A stretch of 64,000 nucleotides of DNA from Pseudoduganella violacea (GCF_014191875.1 NZ_JACHXD010000013.1:102715-166714), one strand, 5' to 3'; shown: positions 26,695-35,472, counted from the first letter of the stretch. The notes: generated by a model not told the origin, from the sequence alone. Translations and numbers: made by a program.

Positions 26695-27692
26695 CAGACA
26701 GGTTTCCTTTTGCGGGAGAATTCCACCATGCGCTTCAAGCCCAGCCATTGCTGGCGCCAGAAGCCGCGGCCATAGTCGCGGCCGGGCCGCACGCTGCCGT
26801 CGGCATTGCTGCGCGGCAGCTGGTCGCGCACGCCGGTGGTTTCAAAGCGCGGCGTGTAATTGGCGGTGCGGAACAGAATATCCCAGACCGGCAGCAGCAC
26901 GCCGAAATTGCAGCCGCCCAAAGTGCCCTGCCCTTTCGATTCGTGGCCGATGCCGATCGCATGGTGCATGCGGTGGAAGCGCGGCGACACCAGCAGGCGC
27001 TCGCCGATGAGGCCGAAATGGATGCGCACATTGGCGTGCTGCAGGCTTTGCAGCATGCGCGAGAGCGAGACCAGCAGCACGTACTGGCCGGGCGGCACGC
27101 CGATGGCCAGGGCCAGCGCACCCATCATCACATCGCGCAGCAGGTCGTCGAGCAGGTGGTTGCGGTCGTCGCTCCACAGATTCATATTGCGCTGGCTGTG
27201 GTGCAGGCTGTGCAAGCCCCACCACCAGCCGAAATGGTGCTGGGCGCGGTGGAACCAGTAATCGAAGAAGTCCAGCACCACCAGGTAGAGGAAGAAGCCC
27301 ACCATGGGATTCATGCCCGGCAACAGCTCTTCCAGATTGAAGGGGCGCACATTTTCCATGCGCAGCATGCCGGCCAGACCATCCATCAGCGGATCGAGCG
27401 TGAAGAAGATCAGCACCGGGAACAGGCCGATGCGGTGGATCACCGTATAGATGAAGTCATTCCAACGCGCGCGCCTGTCGTCGAACTTATGCACGGGAAT
27501 CAGGGCTTCGAGCGGGCGCAGCAGGGTAAACAGGATCACCAGCTCGCACAGGCCGGTCAGCAGCCACTCGGTGCCTTCGAAAGCCTCTTCGGTAAATTCG
27601 CCGAGGCCGGTGTAATAAATCAGGGGCTGGATCAGGCTTTCGAACAGCCAGCCCTGGGCCATGCCAAACCAGTCGGTGAGTAAATGCATCAT
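26694..27692 (-). CDS. Sterol desaturase / fatty acid hydroxylase superfamily protein
   Basis: 332 residues, integral membrane. The three histidine clusters of the di-iron family are present: HRAQHH, HSLHHS and HRMHHA, with additional H in the GHESKGQGT region. Several membrane segments precede the first cluster (LIYYTGLGEF region, LVILFTLLRPLEALI, LFPVLIFFTLDP). It should hydroxylate or desaturate a lipid acyl or polyprenoid chain; the substrate is not deducible. It overlaps its upstream neighbour by four bases and the EI24 gene downstream by one base, so expression is tightly coupled. Confidence 0.9.
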   Translation of the reverse strand: MMHLLTDWFGMAQGWLFESLIQPLIYYTGLGEFTEEAFEGTEWLLTGLCELVILFTLLRPLEALIPVHKFDDRRARWNDFIYTVIHRIGLFPVLIFFTLDPLMDGLAGMLRMENVRPFNLEELLPGMNPMVGFFLYLVVLDFFDYWFHRAQHHFGWWWGLHSLHHSQRNMNLWSDDRNHLLDDLLRDVMMGALALAIGVPPGQYVLLVSLSRMLQSLQHANVRIHFGLIGERLLVSPRFHRMHHAIGIGHESKGQGTLGGCNFGVLLPVWDILFRTANYTPRFETTGVRDQLPRSNADGSVRPGRDYGRGFWRQQWLGLKRMVEFSRKRKPV

Positions 27693-28513
27693 TGCTGCTT
27701 CATCATTTCCAAATAATCAGGGTGCTCGCGCAAGGTGGCGAAGCACATGCCCTTCTGCTTCAGGCCCAGGATCAGCGGCTCCAGATTGGCCGGCGCCCAC
27801 GGGTCCTTGCGCGACCAGATGCCCATATGGGCCATAAAGATATCGCCGCCGCGCAAGCCATCCAGCGATTTTTTCAACAATAGCGCATTCGGCGCCGTTT
27901 CGCTGGGCAGCTCGTCGCCGGAGAAGCCGGCCTTGGCCCAGCCCACGTGGGCGTAGCCGCAGGCCTTGGCCGCCGCCAGCGTGCGCGGCGAGGTGCGGCC
28001 GCCGGGCGCGCGCCACAAGGGATCGAGGCCGCGCCCGGTCAGCTCGCGGAAACGCTGGTCGACGCGGCGGATTTCCGCGCAATACTGCTGGGCCGTCCAC
28101 TGCTGGCTATGCCCGGCCTGGGCGCCGAATTGCGGTTTGACCTGGATCAAACCGTTGGCCGCATCTTTTTGCCAGTAGACGTGATCGAAGGTATGCGAGC
28201 CGAAAGCATGGCCTTCCGCGACGCGGGCCTTCCAGTACCCGGCCCAGGCGGGATCGAGCGAATAGTCGCCGCGCACGGTCTTTTCATTGGCCAGGAAGAA
28301 GGTGGCCTTGATCTGGTGCCGGTGCAAGGTGGCGGCGATCAGCTCGGCCTGGGACTGGCTGCCCGTGTCAAACGTCAGGTAGACCGTGCCGCGGCACGCC
28401 GGCGCGGCGGGCGTAGACTGCGCCGTGGCAAGCGCGGCAAGGGCCAGCGCCGCTGCGGCGGCGGCCCTTGCCCGTTTTCCTGCGTGCGGTGGGGTGTTGC
28501 GCGGGGCTGGCAT
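27689..28513 (-). CDS. Polysaccharide deacetylase (NodB homology) family protein, exported
   Basis: 274 residues. An alanine-rich signal-like segment (about 14-35) precedes the NodB domain. Motif 1 reads TVYLTFDTGSQSQ where TFDDGP is usual, so the second metal-binding aspartate is replaced by threonine. Motif 2 is SHTFDH with both histidines, and motif 3 RAPGGRTS. The protein may deacetylate a cell-envelope glycan in the periplasm, but the altered motif 1 makes activity uncertain. GGAGG precedes the ATG. It is the second gene of the operon. Confidence 0.85.
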   Translation of the reverse strand: MPAPRNTPPHAGKRARAAAAAALALAALATAQSTPAAPACRGTVYLTFDTGSQSQAELIAATLHRHQIKATFFLANEKTVRGDYSLDPAWAGYWKARVAEGHAFGSHTFDHVYWQKDAANGLIQVKPQFGAQAGHSQQWTAQQYCAEIRRVDQRFRELTGRGLDPLWRAPGGRTSPRTLAAAKACGYAHVGWAKAGFSGDELPSETAPNALLLKKSLDGLRGGDIFMAHMGIWSRKDPWAPANLEPLILGLKQKGMCFATLREHPDYLEMMKQQ

Positions 28514-28526
28514 CGGCCCTCCTGCC

Positions 28527-29495
28527 TTACATGCGCGCCGAGGAATTGGCGAAGAACACGCCGTGCGGCGAGCGGCCGACCGGAATCAGATTGGTGACCT
28601 TGCGCGTCGGCAGGTCGATTACCGCCACTTTCTTGATCCAGCGCAGCGTCACCCACATGGTCTTGCCATCTTCCGTGATTTCCATGCAGTCCGGACCGCC
28701 CGGCACATTGATGGTGCCGACGTTTTCCAGCGTTTTCTGGTCGATGATGTTGATGGTGTTCGAGACGCGGTTCGACACATAGATCATGCGGTTGTCGCCA
28801 TGGGCGCGGAAGTTGTGCGTGCCGGCGCCGGCCTTGATGCGCTTGACGGTCTTCTGGGCGCGCCAGTCGATCACTTCCACATAATCGGAACCCATGATGC
28901 CGACCAGCAGGTATTTATCGTCCGGCGTCACGGTGATGCCGGCCGGCAGCTTGCCCACCGGCAGCGTCCACTTGATGGCCTGCGTCGTCAAGTCGATGGC
29001 GCTGACCTGGTCGCTGCCCTGGCGCGTGATGAAAGCGGTCTTGCTGTCGGCGCTGAAAGCGATATGGCTGGGCAGCTTGGGCATGGGCAGGCGCTTGGCC
29101 AGCGTGAAGTTCTTGCCGTCGTAACGGTAGACGTCCACATGGTCGAGGCGCAGCGCGGTGGCGATGAACCATTTCTGGTCCGGCGAAAAGCCGATCTGGT
29201 AAGGATCGGTGATGTCTTTGACGTGGCGCTGGATCTGGCCGGTTTTCGGATCGAGGAAGATCAGCTCATTGCCGACGGCGCTGGCGACGATCAGGGACTT
29301 GTTGTCCGGCGTGGCCATCAGGTGGTGCGGCTCTTTGCCAACGGCAAAGGTGGACAGGCTCTTCTTCGTATTCTGATCCAGCAGTTGCACGGTGGCGTCA
29401 CGGGAATTGAGGATGACCACGACATTGGCCTGGACCGCTGGAATGGCGGCGAACAGGCAGAGGAACAGAACGGCACGACGGATACTGCGTAACAT
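28527..29495 (-). CDS. YVTN-repeat beta-propeller protein, exported
   Basis: 322 residues with a signal peptide (AVLFLCLFAAIPAVQA). Repeated blades of the YVTN/cytochrome cd1-like type follow, with motifs such as HLMATPDNKSLIVASAVGN, ITVTPDDKYLLVGIMGSDYV and RMIYVSNRVSNTINIID. It is probably a periplasmic seven-bladed propeller that binds a ligand or partner protein; no enzymatic motif is visible. It is the first gene of the operon that continues with the deacetylase 13 bases downstream. Confidence 0.88.
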   Translation of the reverse strand: MLRSIRRAVLFLCLFAAIPAVQANVVVILNSRDATVQLLDQNTKKSLSTFAVGKEPHHLMATPDNKSLIVASAVGNELIFLDPKTGQIQRHVKDITDPYQIGFSPDQKWFIATALRLDHVDVYRYDGKNFTLAKRLPMPKLPSHIAFSADSKTAFITRQGSDQVSAIDLTTQAIKWTLPVGKLPAGITVTPDDKYLLVGIMGSDYVEVIDWRAQKTVKRIKAGAGTHNFRAHGDNRMIYVSNRVSNTINIIDQKTLENVGTINVPGGPDCMEITEDGKTMWVTLRWIKKVAVIDLPTRKVTNLIPVGRSPHGVFFANSSARM

Positions 29496-29710
29496 GAAAA
29501 ATCTCGCCTGAGAGAAGCAAAACCTTATTTTAAAGGGAAACCGGGGTTTATATAGTTATTGCCGACAATATTTAAGGGTGATTTAAAGCGCGCCTTAAGT
29601 CTAGCTGCCAGTTTTATTCGTGCCATGAATACCGCAGCGCCATGGCGCGGGCTGAAACCATGCACTACAATCGGGGGCTAAATCCCCTATTGATTAACCA
29701 AGGAGCATCC

Positions 29711-30067
29711 ATGTCCATCATCACCACCCCATCCGGCCTGCAATACGAAGACATCACCACCGGCGACGGCGCCGAAGCCAAGGCGGGCCAGAACGTCACC
29801 GTGCATTACACCGGCTGGCTGCGCAACGACGACGGCAGCAAAGGCCCGAAATTCGATTCGAGCAAAGACCGCAACGATCCGTTTGAATTCGCCCTGGGCG
29901 CCGGCATGGTGATCCGCGGCTGGGACGAAGGCGTGCAAGGCATGAAGATCGGCGGCCTGCGCCAGCTGACCATCCCGGCTGAGCTGGGCTATGGCGCGCG
30001 TGGCGCCGGCGGCGTGATCCCGCCCAACGCCACCCTGATCTTCGACGTCGAACTGCTGGGCGTATAA
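29711..30067 (+). CDS. FKBP-type peptidyl-prolyl cis-trans isomerase
   Basis: 118 residues, a single FKBP domain: VTVHYTGWLRNDDGSKGPKF, FDSSKDRNDPFEFALGAG, VIRGWDEGVQGMKIGG and AELGYGARGAGGVIPPNATL all match the fold and the FK506-binding pocket. No signal peptide, so cytosolic. AGGAG lies just before the ATG at 29711. It is followed after one base by a small lipoprotein gene, and both share a terminator. Confidence 0.95.
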   Translation: MSIITTPSGLQYEDITTGDGAEAKAGQNVTVHYTGWLRNDDGSKGPKFDSSKDRNDPFEFALGAGMVIRGWDEGVQGMKIGGLRQLTIPAELGYGARGAGGVIPPNATLIFDVELLGV

Positions 30068-30068
30068 G

Positions 30069-30287
30069 ATGCCGCGCGCCCTGTTGGCGGCAGTGCCGGC
30101 AGTGCTGGGCGCCAGCCTGCTGGCGGCGACGCTCGGCGGCTGCGCCGTCGTGGCCGTCACCGGCGCCGTGGTCGGCGCCGGCGTGACGGTGGCCTCCACC
30201 GCCGTCGATGTGGGCGTGGCGGCCGGCAAGGGCGTGGTCTCGGTCGGCAAGGCCGTGGCCGGGTCCGGCGACGACGAGAAGAAATAA
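30069..30287 (+). CDS. Small lipoprotein (NF038104-like)
   Basis: 72 residues. The lipobox LGGC ends a signal sequence (LLAAVPAVLGASLLAATLGGC), and the remainder is an alanine/valine/glycine-rich stretch (AVVAVTGAVVGAGVTVASTA) with a charged tail GSGDDEKK. It is likely anchored in the outer membrane. Function is unknown. The start lies one base after the FKBP stop codon and has no separate ribosome-binding site, so translation is presumably coupled. Confidence 0.8.
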   Translation: MPRALLAAVPAVLGASLLAATLGGCAVVAVTGAVVGAGVTVASTAVDVGVAAGKGVVSVGKAVAGSGDDEKK

Positions 30288-30294
30288 GAAGCGG

Positions 30295-30320
30295 AAGGCC
30301 GGCGTTCAGCCGGCCTTTCC
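30295..30320 (+). terminator. Hairpin terminator after FKBP-lipoprotein genes
   Basis: Stem AAGGCCGGC/GCCGGCCTT with loop GTTCA, followed by a weak T/C tail. The strong stem supports termination although the T tract is short. Confidence 0.65.
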
Positions 30321-30351
30321 TCCCCCTCCAAGCAAGCTCAATATAGCAAGT

Positions 30352-31104
30352 TCAGCGTTTCCATCCCTTGCGCATGGCTTCGCGCTCGCCGCGCTCATCG
30401 AGCGGCTGGGCGCCGCTGCGCTGGTCGATCGCATCCTGCACCACTTGCGGCATCTCCGCCGCCGCCTGGCGCGAAGCGCCCGGCGAGGCCGGCCGCATAT
30501 ACTGCACCAGCAAAGGCAGGCGCCACTCGCCGCCGTTCTTGCAAGCCAATCCCGCCAAATCCTGCACATTGCCATCGGCGATAAAGCTACGGCAAAACAG
30601 TCCGTCCACCGACACGAAGGTCAGACCGATGCGGACACCGCCGGCCGCCACCGCGTTCGACATCAGCTGGCGCTCCAGCGCCGTGGCCAGCTTGCCCTGG
30701 GCCATCAAGCCGCCCTCGCGGCTGACCACGCTTTCGCTGACGGCATCCGTTTGCAACCACATCAGTCCATAGCGTCCCGCCAGCATGCCCAGCACCAGCG
30801 TGACGAGCAGCGCCGTCCACACCGGCCAGGACCAGCGCCACAGATGGCGCGCGCGGCGCGCCGCCTGCTGACTGGCTTCCTTTCTGGCACGCACGGCCGC
30901 CAGCTGCACCACAATGGCCTGGTGCTGCGGCTGGCGCCGCCGTCCCTGCGCCGCCTCGCTGCTGCCCGCGTGTGTCAGCTTGAATCGGGCCACGCGCTCA
31001 GCCAGACCGGCATCGCGCTGCATGGCCTCTTCAATGGCATGGCGGGTCGCCTGGTCCAGTTCCCCGTCGGCATAAGCCATCAGGACATCGTCGGAAAAAC
31101 TCAT
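30352..31104 (-). CDS. Anti-sigma-factor-like transmembrane protein
   Basis: 250 residues. The N-terminal 45 residues (SFSDDVLMAYADGELDQATR) resemble the cytoplasmic end of anti-sigma factors, although no zinc-binding HxxxCxxC is present. A single membrane segment (about 94-112, SWPVWTALLVTLVLGMLAG) leads to a periplasmic domain with two cysteines. No ECF sigma factor gene lies next to it in the window, so the partner, if any, is elsewhere. Alternatively it may be an orphan membrane protein of unrelated function. Confidence 0.65.
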   Translation of the reverse strand: MSFSDDVLMAYADGELDQATRHAIEEAMQRDAGLAERVARFKLTHAGSSEAAQGRRRQPQHQAIVVQLAAVRARKEASQQAARRARHLWRWSWPVWTALLVTLVLGMLAGRYGLMWLQTDAVSESVVSREGGLMAQGKLATALERQLMSNAVAAGGVRIGLTFVSVDGLFCRSFIADGNVQDLAGLACKNGGEWRLPLLVQYMRPASPGASRQAAAEMPQVVQDAIDQRSGAQPLDERGEREAMRKGWKR

Positions 31105-31389
31105 GATTCCATCCCCGCCCGTTCAGAATCCGATTCCTTATATTAGCACCGGGCTGCGCTAATTCGTGCCCTGTTTGCGCGGCAGCGACAGGGCTGCGCA
31201 CATCAACCGCGCACCCGCCGCGCCAATGCGGTGCAGCGGCGGCGCGCATCGCGGACAGCCAGGTTTTACGCCTGTTTTTTGGGCAGTTTTGTCGCAAGCC
31301 ATGCACTGTAAGGGTTTCTTCAAACAGAAAGCATTACATTTGGCAATTATTGTGCTAATCTGCGCGCTCTATTAACCAAGGAGGTAGTA

Positions 31390-31677
31390 ATGAAAAAAGG
31401 CGAACTGATTGCAGAATTTGCGAAGCGTACCGAGATGTCCGGTGCCGCCGCCAATGACGCAGTGAACACTCTGATTGCCATCGTTACCGAGCGTCTGAAA
31501 AAAGGCGATACGGTCGGCATCACCGGCTTCGGCACCTTCTCCGTCGCCAAACGCGCTGCACGCAAAGGCCGCAATCCTGCAACCGGCGAAGCGATCAAAA
31601 TCGCCGCGTCCAAAACCCCAAAATTCTCGGCTGGCGCTACCCTGAAAGCGGCAGTGAACCCAACCAAGAAGAAGTAA
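31390..31677 (+). CDS. HU-family DNA-binding protein
   Basis: 95 residues. Family blocks are clear: KKGELIAEFAKRTEMSGAAA, GDTVGITGFGTFSVAKRAAR, KGRNPATGEAIKIAASKTPK, with a lysine-rich tail. It is a nucleoid protein that bends DNA as a dimer; the arm motif RNPATG is intact. AGGAGG lies eight bases before the ATG, suggesting high expression. A strong terminator follows. Confidence 0.96.
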   Translation: MKKGELIAEFAKRTEMSGAAANDAVNTLIAIVTERLKKGDTVGITGFGTFSVAKRAARKGRNPATGEAIKIAASKTPKFSAGATLKAAVNPTKKK

Positions 31678-31692
31678 TTCTCGGTCCCGCCG

Positions 31693-31743
31693 AAACGGCG
31701 GTTCAGGGCAGTCCCTTCGGCCTGTCCTGAACCGCCGTTTTTT
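31693..31743 (+). terminator. Strong terminator after the HU gene
   Basis: A 15-base perfect stem AAACGGCGGTTCAGG/CCTGAACCGCCGTTT encloses an 18-base loop and is followed by a run of T. Confidence 0.9.
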
Positions 31744-31845
31744 CATGGGCGCCCGATTTGAGCCTTCCCTCTAGTTTTCCGGCACTGCGCGGCGGGGCTT
31801 CTTTGTATGATATGGCCCTTACCCATCGCCAAGAGGAGATTAGAC

Positions 31846-32103
31846 ATGAGTTTGCAAGAGCAATTCGATCAGGCCGTGCTGGATTCGAAAAACCTGCCTG
31901 AGCGCCCGGACAATATGACCCTGCTGAAAATCTACGCCCTGTTCAAACAGGCGTCGGCGGGCGATGCCAGCGGCGAGCGCCCCGGCATGACCGACTTCGT
32001 CAACCGCGCCAAATTCGACGCCTGGGCCAATCTGAAAGGCACGTCGCAGGAAGAAGCCAAGCAGCAGTACGTCGACCTGATCGAAGAACTGAAAGCCGCT
32101 TGA
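31846..32103 (+). CDS. Acyl-CoA-binding protein
   Basis: 85 residues, the normal ACBP length. Four-helix ACBP signatures are present: LQEQFDQAV, the binding-site block LLKIYALFKQASAGD, and FDAWANLKGTSQEEAKQQYV. It binds long-chain acyl-CoA in the cytosol. The ATG at 31846 has AGAGGAG upstream; a frame-compatible start at 31807 has none. A terminator follows. The nearby PHA-related gene hints at lipid/polyester metabolism. Confidence 0.94.
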   Translation: MSLQEQFDQAVLDSKNLPERPDNMTLLKIYALFKQASAGDASGERPGMTDFVNRAKFDAWANLKGTSQEEAKQQYVDLIEELKAA

Positions 32104-32127
32104 TACAGCAAGCGCAGGCAAAAAAAA

Positions 32128-32158
32128 CGGGGCGCCTCAGAGCGCCCCGCTGTTTTTT
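32128..32158. terminator. Terminator between ACBP and PHA-system genes
   Basis: Stem CGGGGCGC/GCGCCCCG with loop CTCAGA, preceded by A and followed by CTG and six T. It can serve the plus-strand ACBP gene and, with the A tract, the convergent minus-strand gene ending at 32174. Confidence 0.8.
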
Positions 32159-32173
32159 AAGCCGGAAGCCGGT

Positions 32174-32458
32174 TCAAGCCGCGCCGGCAAACACCTTGCG
32201 CATATTCTCGGCCACCTTGCTTTCGATGCTGGAAGAGAAGGCGCTGAGCAGGAAGCCCAGCTTGATTTTCATCTGCGCCTGTTCCGGCGCCAGGGTCAGC
32301 GAACCTTCCACGCCGCTGCGCTCGAAACGCAGCACATCGCCTTGCCACGTGCAGGCCAGGTCGAATTCCTGGGCCATTTTTTGCGCCACTTTTTCCGCGG
32401 CCGCCCTTGCCTGGGCTGGGTCCAGGCTGTGTTCCTGGGTGATGTTGATATCGGCCAT
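32174..32458 (-). CDS. Polyhydroxyalkanoic acid system family protein
   Basis: 94 residues from the ATG at 32458, preceded by GAGGAAGG. The sequence MADINITQEHSLD, then ARAAAEKVAQKMAQEF and LRFERSGVEGSL, resembles the putative PHA system protein family (PHA_gran_rgn). It is small, cytosolic and of unproven function, usually linked to polyester granules. It lies 43 bases after the antiporter gene on the same strand. The PHA depolymerase at 37189 is consistent with PHA metabolism. Confidence 0.85.
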   Translation of the reverse strand: MADINITQEHSLDPAQARAAAEKVAQKMAQEFDLACTWQGDVLRFERSGVEGSLTLAPEQAQMKIKLGFLLSAFSSSIESKVAENMRKVFAGAA

Positions 32459-32501
32459 GCGCCTTCCTCGTCCTGAGCAAAAGGCGCAATGATGCCACAG
32501 C

Positions 32502-33758
32502 CTAGAGCAGGCGGAAAGCCAGGATGGCGACGATGGTCGGCCCCAGGGCCGCCAAAAACAGGTAGGCGGCATTCACTGTGCCCAGCTCGAAATGCCCTTT
32601 GAGGATGGCCATGCCGGCCGGATTCGGCGCGTTGGCGATCACCGTCAGGCCGCCGCCGGTGACGGCGCCCGTCACCAGCGCATATTTGAAATCGTCGCTC
32701 AGCCCTTCCACCAGCGAACCCAGATACGTCAGTGCCGCGTTGTCGGTGACGGCCGTCAGCGCGGTGGCGCCGTAGTAGACGGCCGAACTGCTCATGCTCA
32801 TCAGCACGCGCTCCAGCCACCATTGCTGCTGGCCGCCCAGCACCACCAGGCCGGCCAGGAAGAAAGCCACCATCAAGCCTTCGCGCAGGATCAAGCGTTC
32901 CTGGTAGCGCGCATAGGCGTGGGCCACGCCGAGGAAGAACAGGAAGAGGCCAAGGAAGACGGCCGGATGGTGGGAAAACACCACCACCCCAGCCAGGAAA
33001 GCCAGATGGACCAAGGTCAAAGGCCAGGGCACGTGCGCCTCCTCGGCCTCGCTGGCCGGGCGGTGCGCCGACAACTCGCCGGCGAACAGCAAGGTCGCGG
33101 CCATGGCATTGACGGTCACGGCCAGCGCCGCCTTCCAGCCGATGTGGCTGAGCATGAAAGCCATATCCCACTGCCATTTGCCGGCCACCATCAGCACCGG
33201 CGGCGCGGCGAACGGGGTCAGCGTGCCGCCGATCGAGACATTCACGAACAGCACGCCCAGCGTCGCGTATTTCAGCCGCTCCGACAGGCCGCGCGCGAAA
33301 ATGCTGTGCGACAGGATCATGGCGCCCAGGGTCATGGCGGCCGGTTCCGTGATGAAGGAGCCGAGCAAGGGCACCACGGCCAGCACGGTGAAGTAAAAGC
33401 CCATGCTGCCCGGCAGGCGCACCACGCTGGCCAGCAGGCGCACGCCGGCCCGGGTCGCCACCAGCACCGGGCGCGTGGCGGCAATCACCATGATGGTGAA
33501 GACGAACAGCGGCTCGGTGTAGTTGCGGCTGTCCAGGTAAGCGGTGGCGGCGGGCGAACCATCGAGCGCGAAAATGCACAGCACCAGCACCAGCGCCCAA
33601 AAGCCGAACACGACTTCCACCTCGCCCAGCAGATGCCAGATGCCGGCGTGGGCCGGATGGGCATGGGCCAGGCGTTCGAACAGCTTGGTGGAAAAGGTAT
33701 GCAGGACGGCGATGGCGAACAAGGCCGCGCCTATGATTTGGATGCTGGTCGGTGCCAC
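32502..33758 (-). CDS. Putative Na+/H+ antiporter
   Basis: 418 residues with about ten to twelve hydrophobic segments, for example GIWHLLGEVEVVFGFWALVL and FLGLFLFFLGVAHAYA. Motifs such as FITEPAAMTLGAMILSHSIF, SIGGTLTPFAAPPVLMV and TALTAVTDNAALTYLGSLVE match the putative Na+/H+ antiporter family (PF07399). It would exchange sodium and protons at the inner membrane. The TGGGLTVIANAPNPAG block is typical. Transcribed with the PHA-system gene downstream. Confidence 0.85.
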   Translation of the reverse strand: MAPTSIQIIGAALFAIAVLHTFSTKLFERLAHAHPAHAGIWHLLGEVEVVFGFWALVLVLCIFALDGSPAATAYLDSRNYTEPLFVFTIMVIAATRPVLVATRAGVRLLASVVRLPGSMGFYFTVLAVVPLLGSFITEPAAMTLGAMILSHSIFARGLSERLKYATLGVLFVNVSIGGTLTPFAAPPVLMVAGKWQWDMAFMLSHIGWKAALAVTVNAMAATLLFAGELSAHRPASEAEEAHVPWPLTLVHLAFLAGVVVFSHHPAVFLGLFLFFLGVAHAYARYQERLILREGLMVAFFLAGLVVLGGQQQWWLERVLMSMSSSAVYYGATALTAVTDNAALTYLGSLVEGLSDDFKYALVTGAVTGGGLTVIANAPNPAGMAILKGHFELGTVNAAYLFLAALGPTIVAILAFRLL

Positions 33759-33884
33759 TCGGTCTCCCCTGTTGTTTTACTGTTTTCTCCGATTGTACTT
33801 TGTGCGGGATCAAACGCCAGGCGGCGGCGCGGGAGAACCATGGTTTTCCAGGACGGCGCCGCCGTCGCTCACCGGGAGAACATC

Positions 33885-35297
33885 ATGGACCGCCAAGTCA
33901 CCGTGCCGCTGCAAGCCGTCGTCACCGAATGCGCCGCCCTGCCCGTCGGCTATGTGCCGACGCCCACGGCATCCTACCGCCAGCACCGCAAGACGGTGCA
34001 GCTGACCGTGCAGCCCGGCCGGCCCCGCCTCGACCCGGCCGCGCCGCCGGCGCCGCCGCTGCCCACCGGTTCGCGCGTACTGATCTGGAAACAGGACCCC
34101 TCGGTGAGCGAGATGGGCACGCGCAAAACCTTCCTGCCCGGCGTGGTGCTGAGCGGTCCGCGCGACGCGCGCATCGCCAGCGGCGCCGAGATCGCCCCGG
34201 TCAGCCCCAATGCTTTCGGCGACTTCATCCTCTCGCCCAATACCGAGCAGTTCGACGCCGTGCACACCTTCGCCGTGGTGCGCCAGACCCTGACCATGTA
34301 CCAGCGCGCGCTGGCGCATGATGGCGCCGCCTCGCCCCTGCCCTGGGCCTGGAACAGCGAACACGATACCGAGGCGCTCACGGTGCACGCCCACGGCCTG
34401 CCGAACGTGATGAACGCCTATTACAGCCGGCAGGAAAAGGCGCTCAAGTTCGGCGACTTCGTACCCAGCGGCGCCAGCGAGCGCGTGTTCACCTGCCGCT
34501 CCTTCGACATCGTGGCGCACGAAACCGGCCACGCCGTACTCGACGGCCTGAAACCGCGCTGGCTGCTCAACAGCAATCCACCGCAGACCGGCGGCCTGCA
34601 CGAAAGCTTCGGCGACCTGACCGCCATCTTCCTGGCCCTGTCCCAGCTCGACCAGGTGGAGGCGGTGATCGCCCAGACCCGCGCCGACCTGCACGACAAG
34701 ACCTTCCTGGCCGATATGGCCGAGCAGTTCGGTCTGGCCCTGGGCCGGCCCAATGGCTTGCGCAACGCCGACAACGACCTCAAGCTGTCCGAGGCCGGCA
34801 CCGAAGTCCATGCTATCTCCCAGGTCTTTACCGGGGCGATTTACGATATTCTTGCCGACATCTTCAGCTTCGAGCGCCATCCCGGTGCGGAAGACGATGC
34901 CGCCGTGCTGCACCGCGTGGCGGCCTATCTGCGCGGCCTGCTGCTGCGCGCCCTGGTGGCCGCGCCCGAGCGGGCGGCCACCTATGCCGACGTGGCCGGC
35001 CAGCTGCTGCGCCTGGCAGGGGAAGATGGGGTGCCGCCCGCGTACAGCGAATTCATCCGCAACCGCTTCGCCCTGCGCGAGGTGATCGCGGCGGTGGCTG
35101 AAGGCGTGGGTGCGGCGCCGGCCGAAGAGCAGACCGTGATCGCCCTGGTGGAGGATGAGCCGGGCGCGCGGCAAGACCGGCGCGCCTGCTGCGGCACCAT
35201 GAATCACGCCGAATACTTTGAATTGGAAGGGGTTTTGGACGGGGAACGCGCGGCGCTGGCGCAGTGGTGCCGCCAATATAGTGTGCGAACCACATAA
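33885..35297 (+). CDS. Thermolysin (M4)-like zinc metalloprotein
   Basis: 470 residues from the ATG at 33885, which follows CGGGAGAA. The zinc motif HETGH (212-216, DIVAHETGHAVLDGLKP) and a downstream GGLHESFGDL with candidate third ligand E240 follow the gluzincin arrangement. NAYYSRQEKALKFGDF upstream resembles the substrate-groove strand of thermolysin. No signal peptide or propeptide is evident, unlike secreted M4 peptidases, so it may act inside the cell or leave by another route. The C-terminal 130 residues include a CCG cysteine pair. The upstream frame is only the antisense of the antiporter gene. Substrate unknown. Confidence 0.8.
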   Translation: MDRQVTVPLQAVVTECAALPVGYVPTPTASYRQHRKTVQLTVQPGRPRLDPAAPPAPPLPTGSRVLIWKQDPSVSEMGTRKTFLPGVVLSGPRDARIASGAEIAPVSPNAFGDFILSPNTEQFDAVHTFAVVRQTLTMYQRALAHDGAASPLPWAWNSEHDTEALTVHAHGLPNVMNAYYSRQEKALKFGDFVPSGASERVFTCRSFDIVAHETGHAVLDGLKPRWLLNSNPPQTGGLHESFGDLTAIFLALSQLDQVEAVIAQTRADLHDKTFLADMAEQFGLALGRPNGLRNADNDLKLSEAGTEVHAISQVFTGAIYDILADIFSFERHPGAEDDAAVLHRVAAYLRGLLLRALVAAPERAATYADVAGQLLRLAGEDGVPPAYSEFIRNRFALREVIAAVAEGVGAAPAEEQTVIALVEDEPGARQDRRACCGTMNHAEYFELEGVLDGERAALAQWCRQYSVRTT

Positions 35298-35472
35298 GCC
35301 CCTGTATTGACAAGGGATTTGTATCATTTGGGCCGCGAATTTGCTTATTTGTATTGTGTCTAAGCCTGAATTGTGAGAAAGAGCGAATTACCTTAAAATA
35401 CAGTGCTTTGCTGAAGTAATCTGCCGAATTCATAGCTAGCCGCTTCAGCGCATCAACATTGATAGGACTGTT

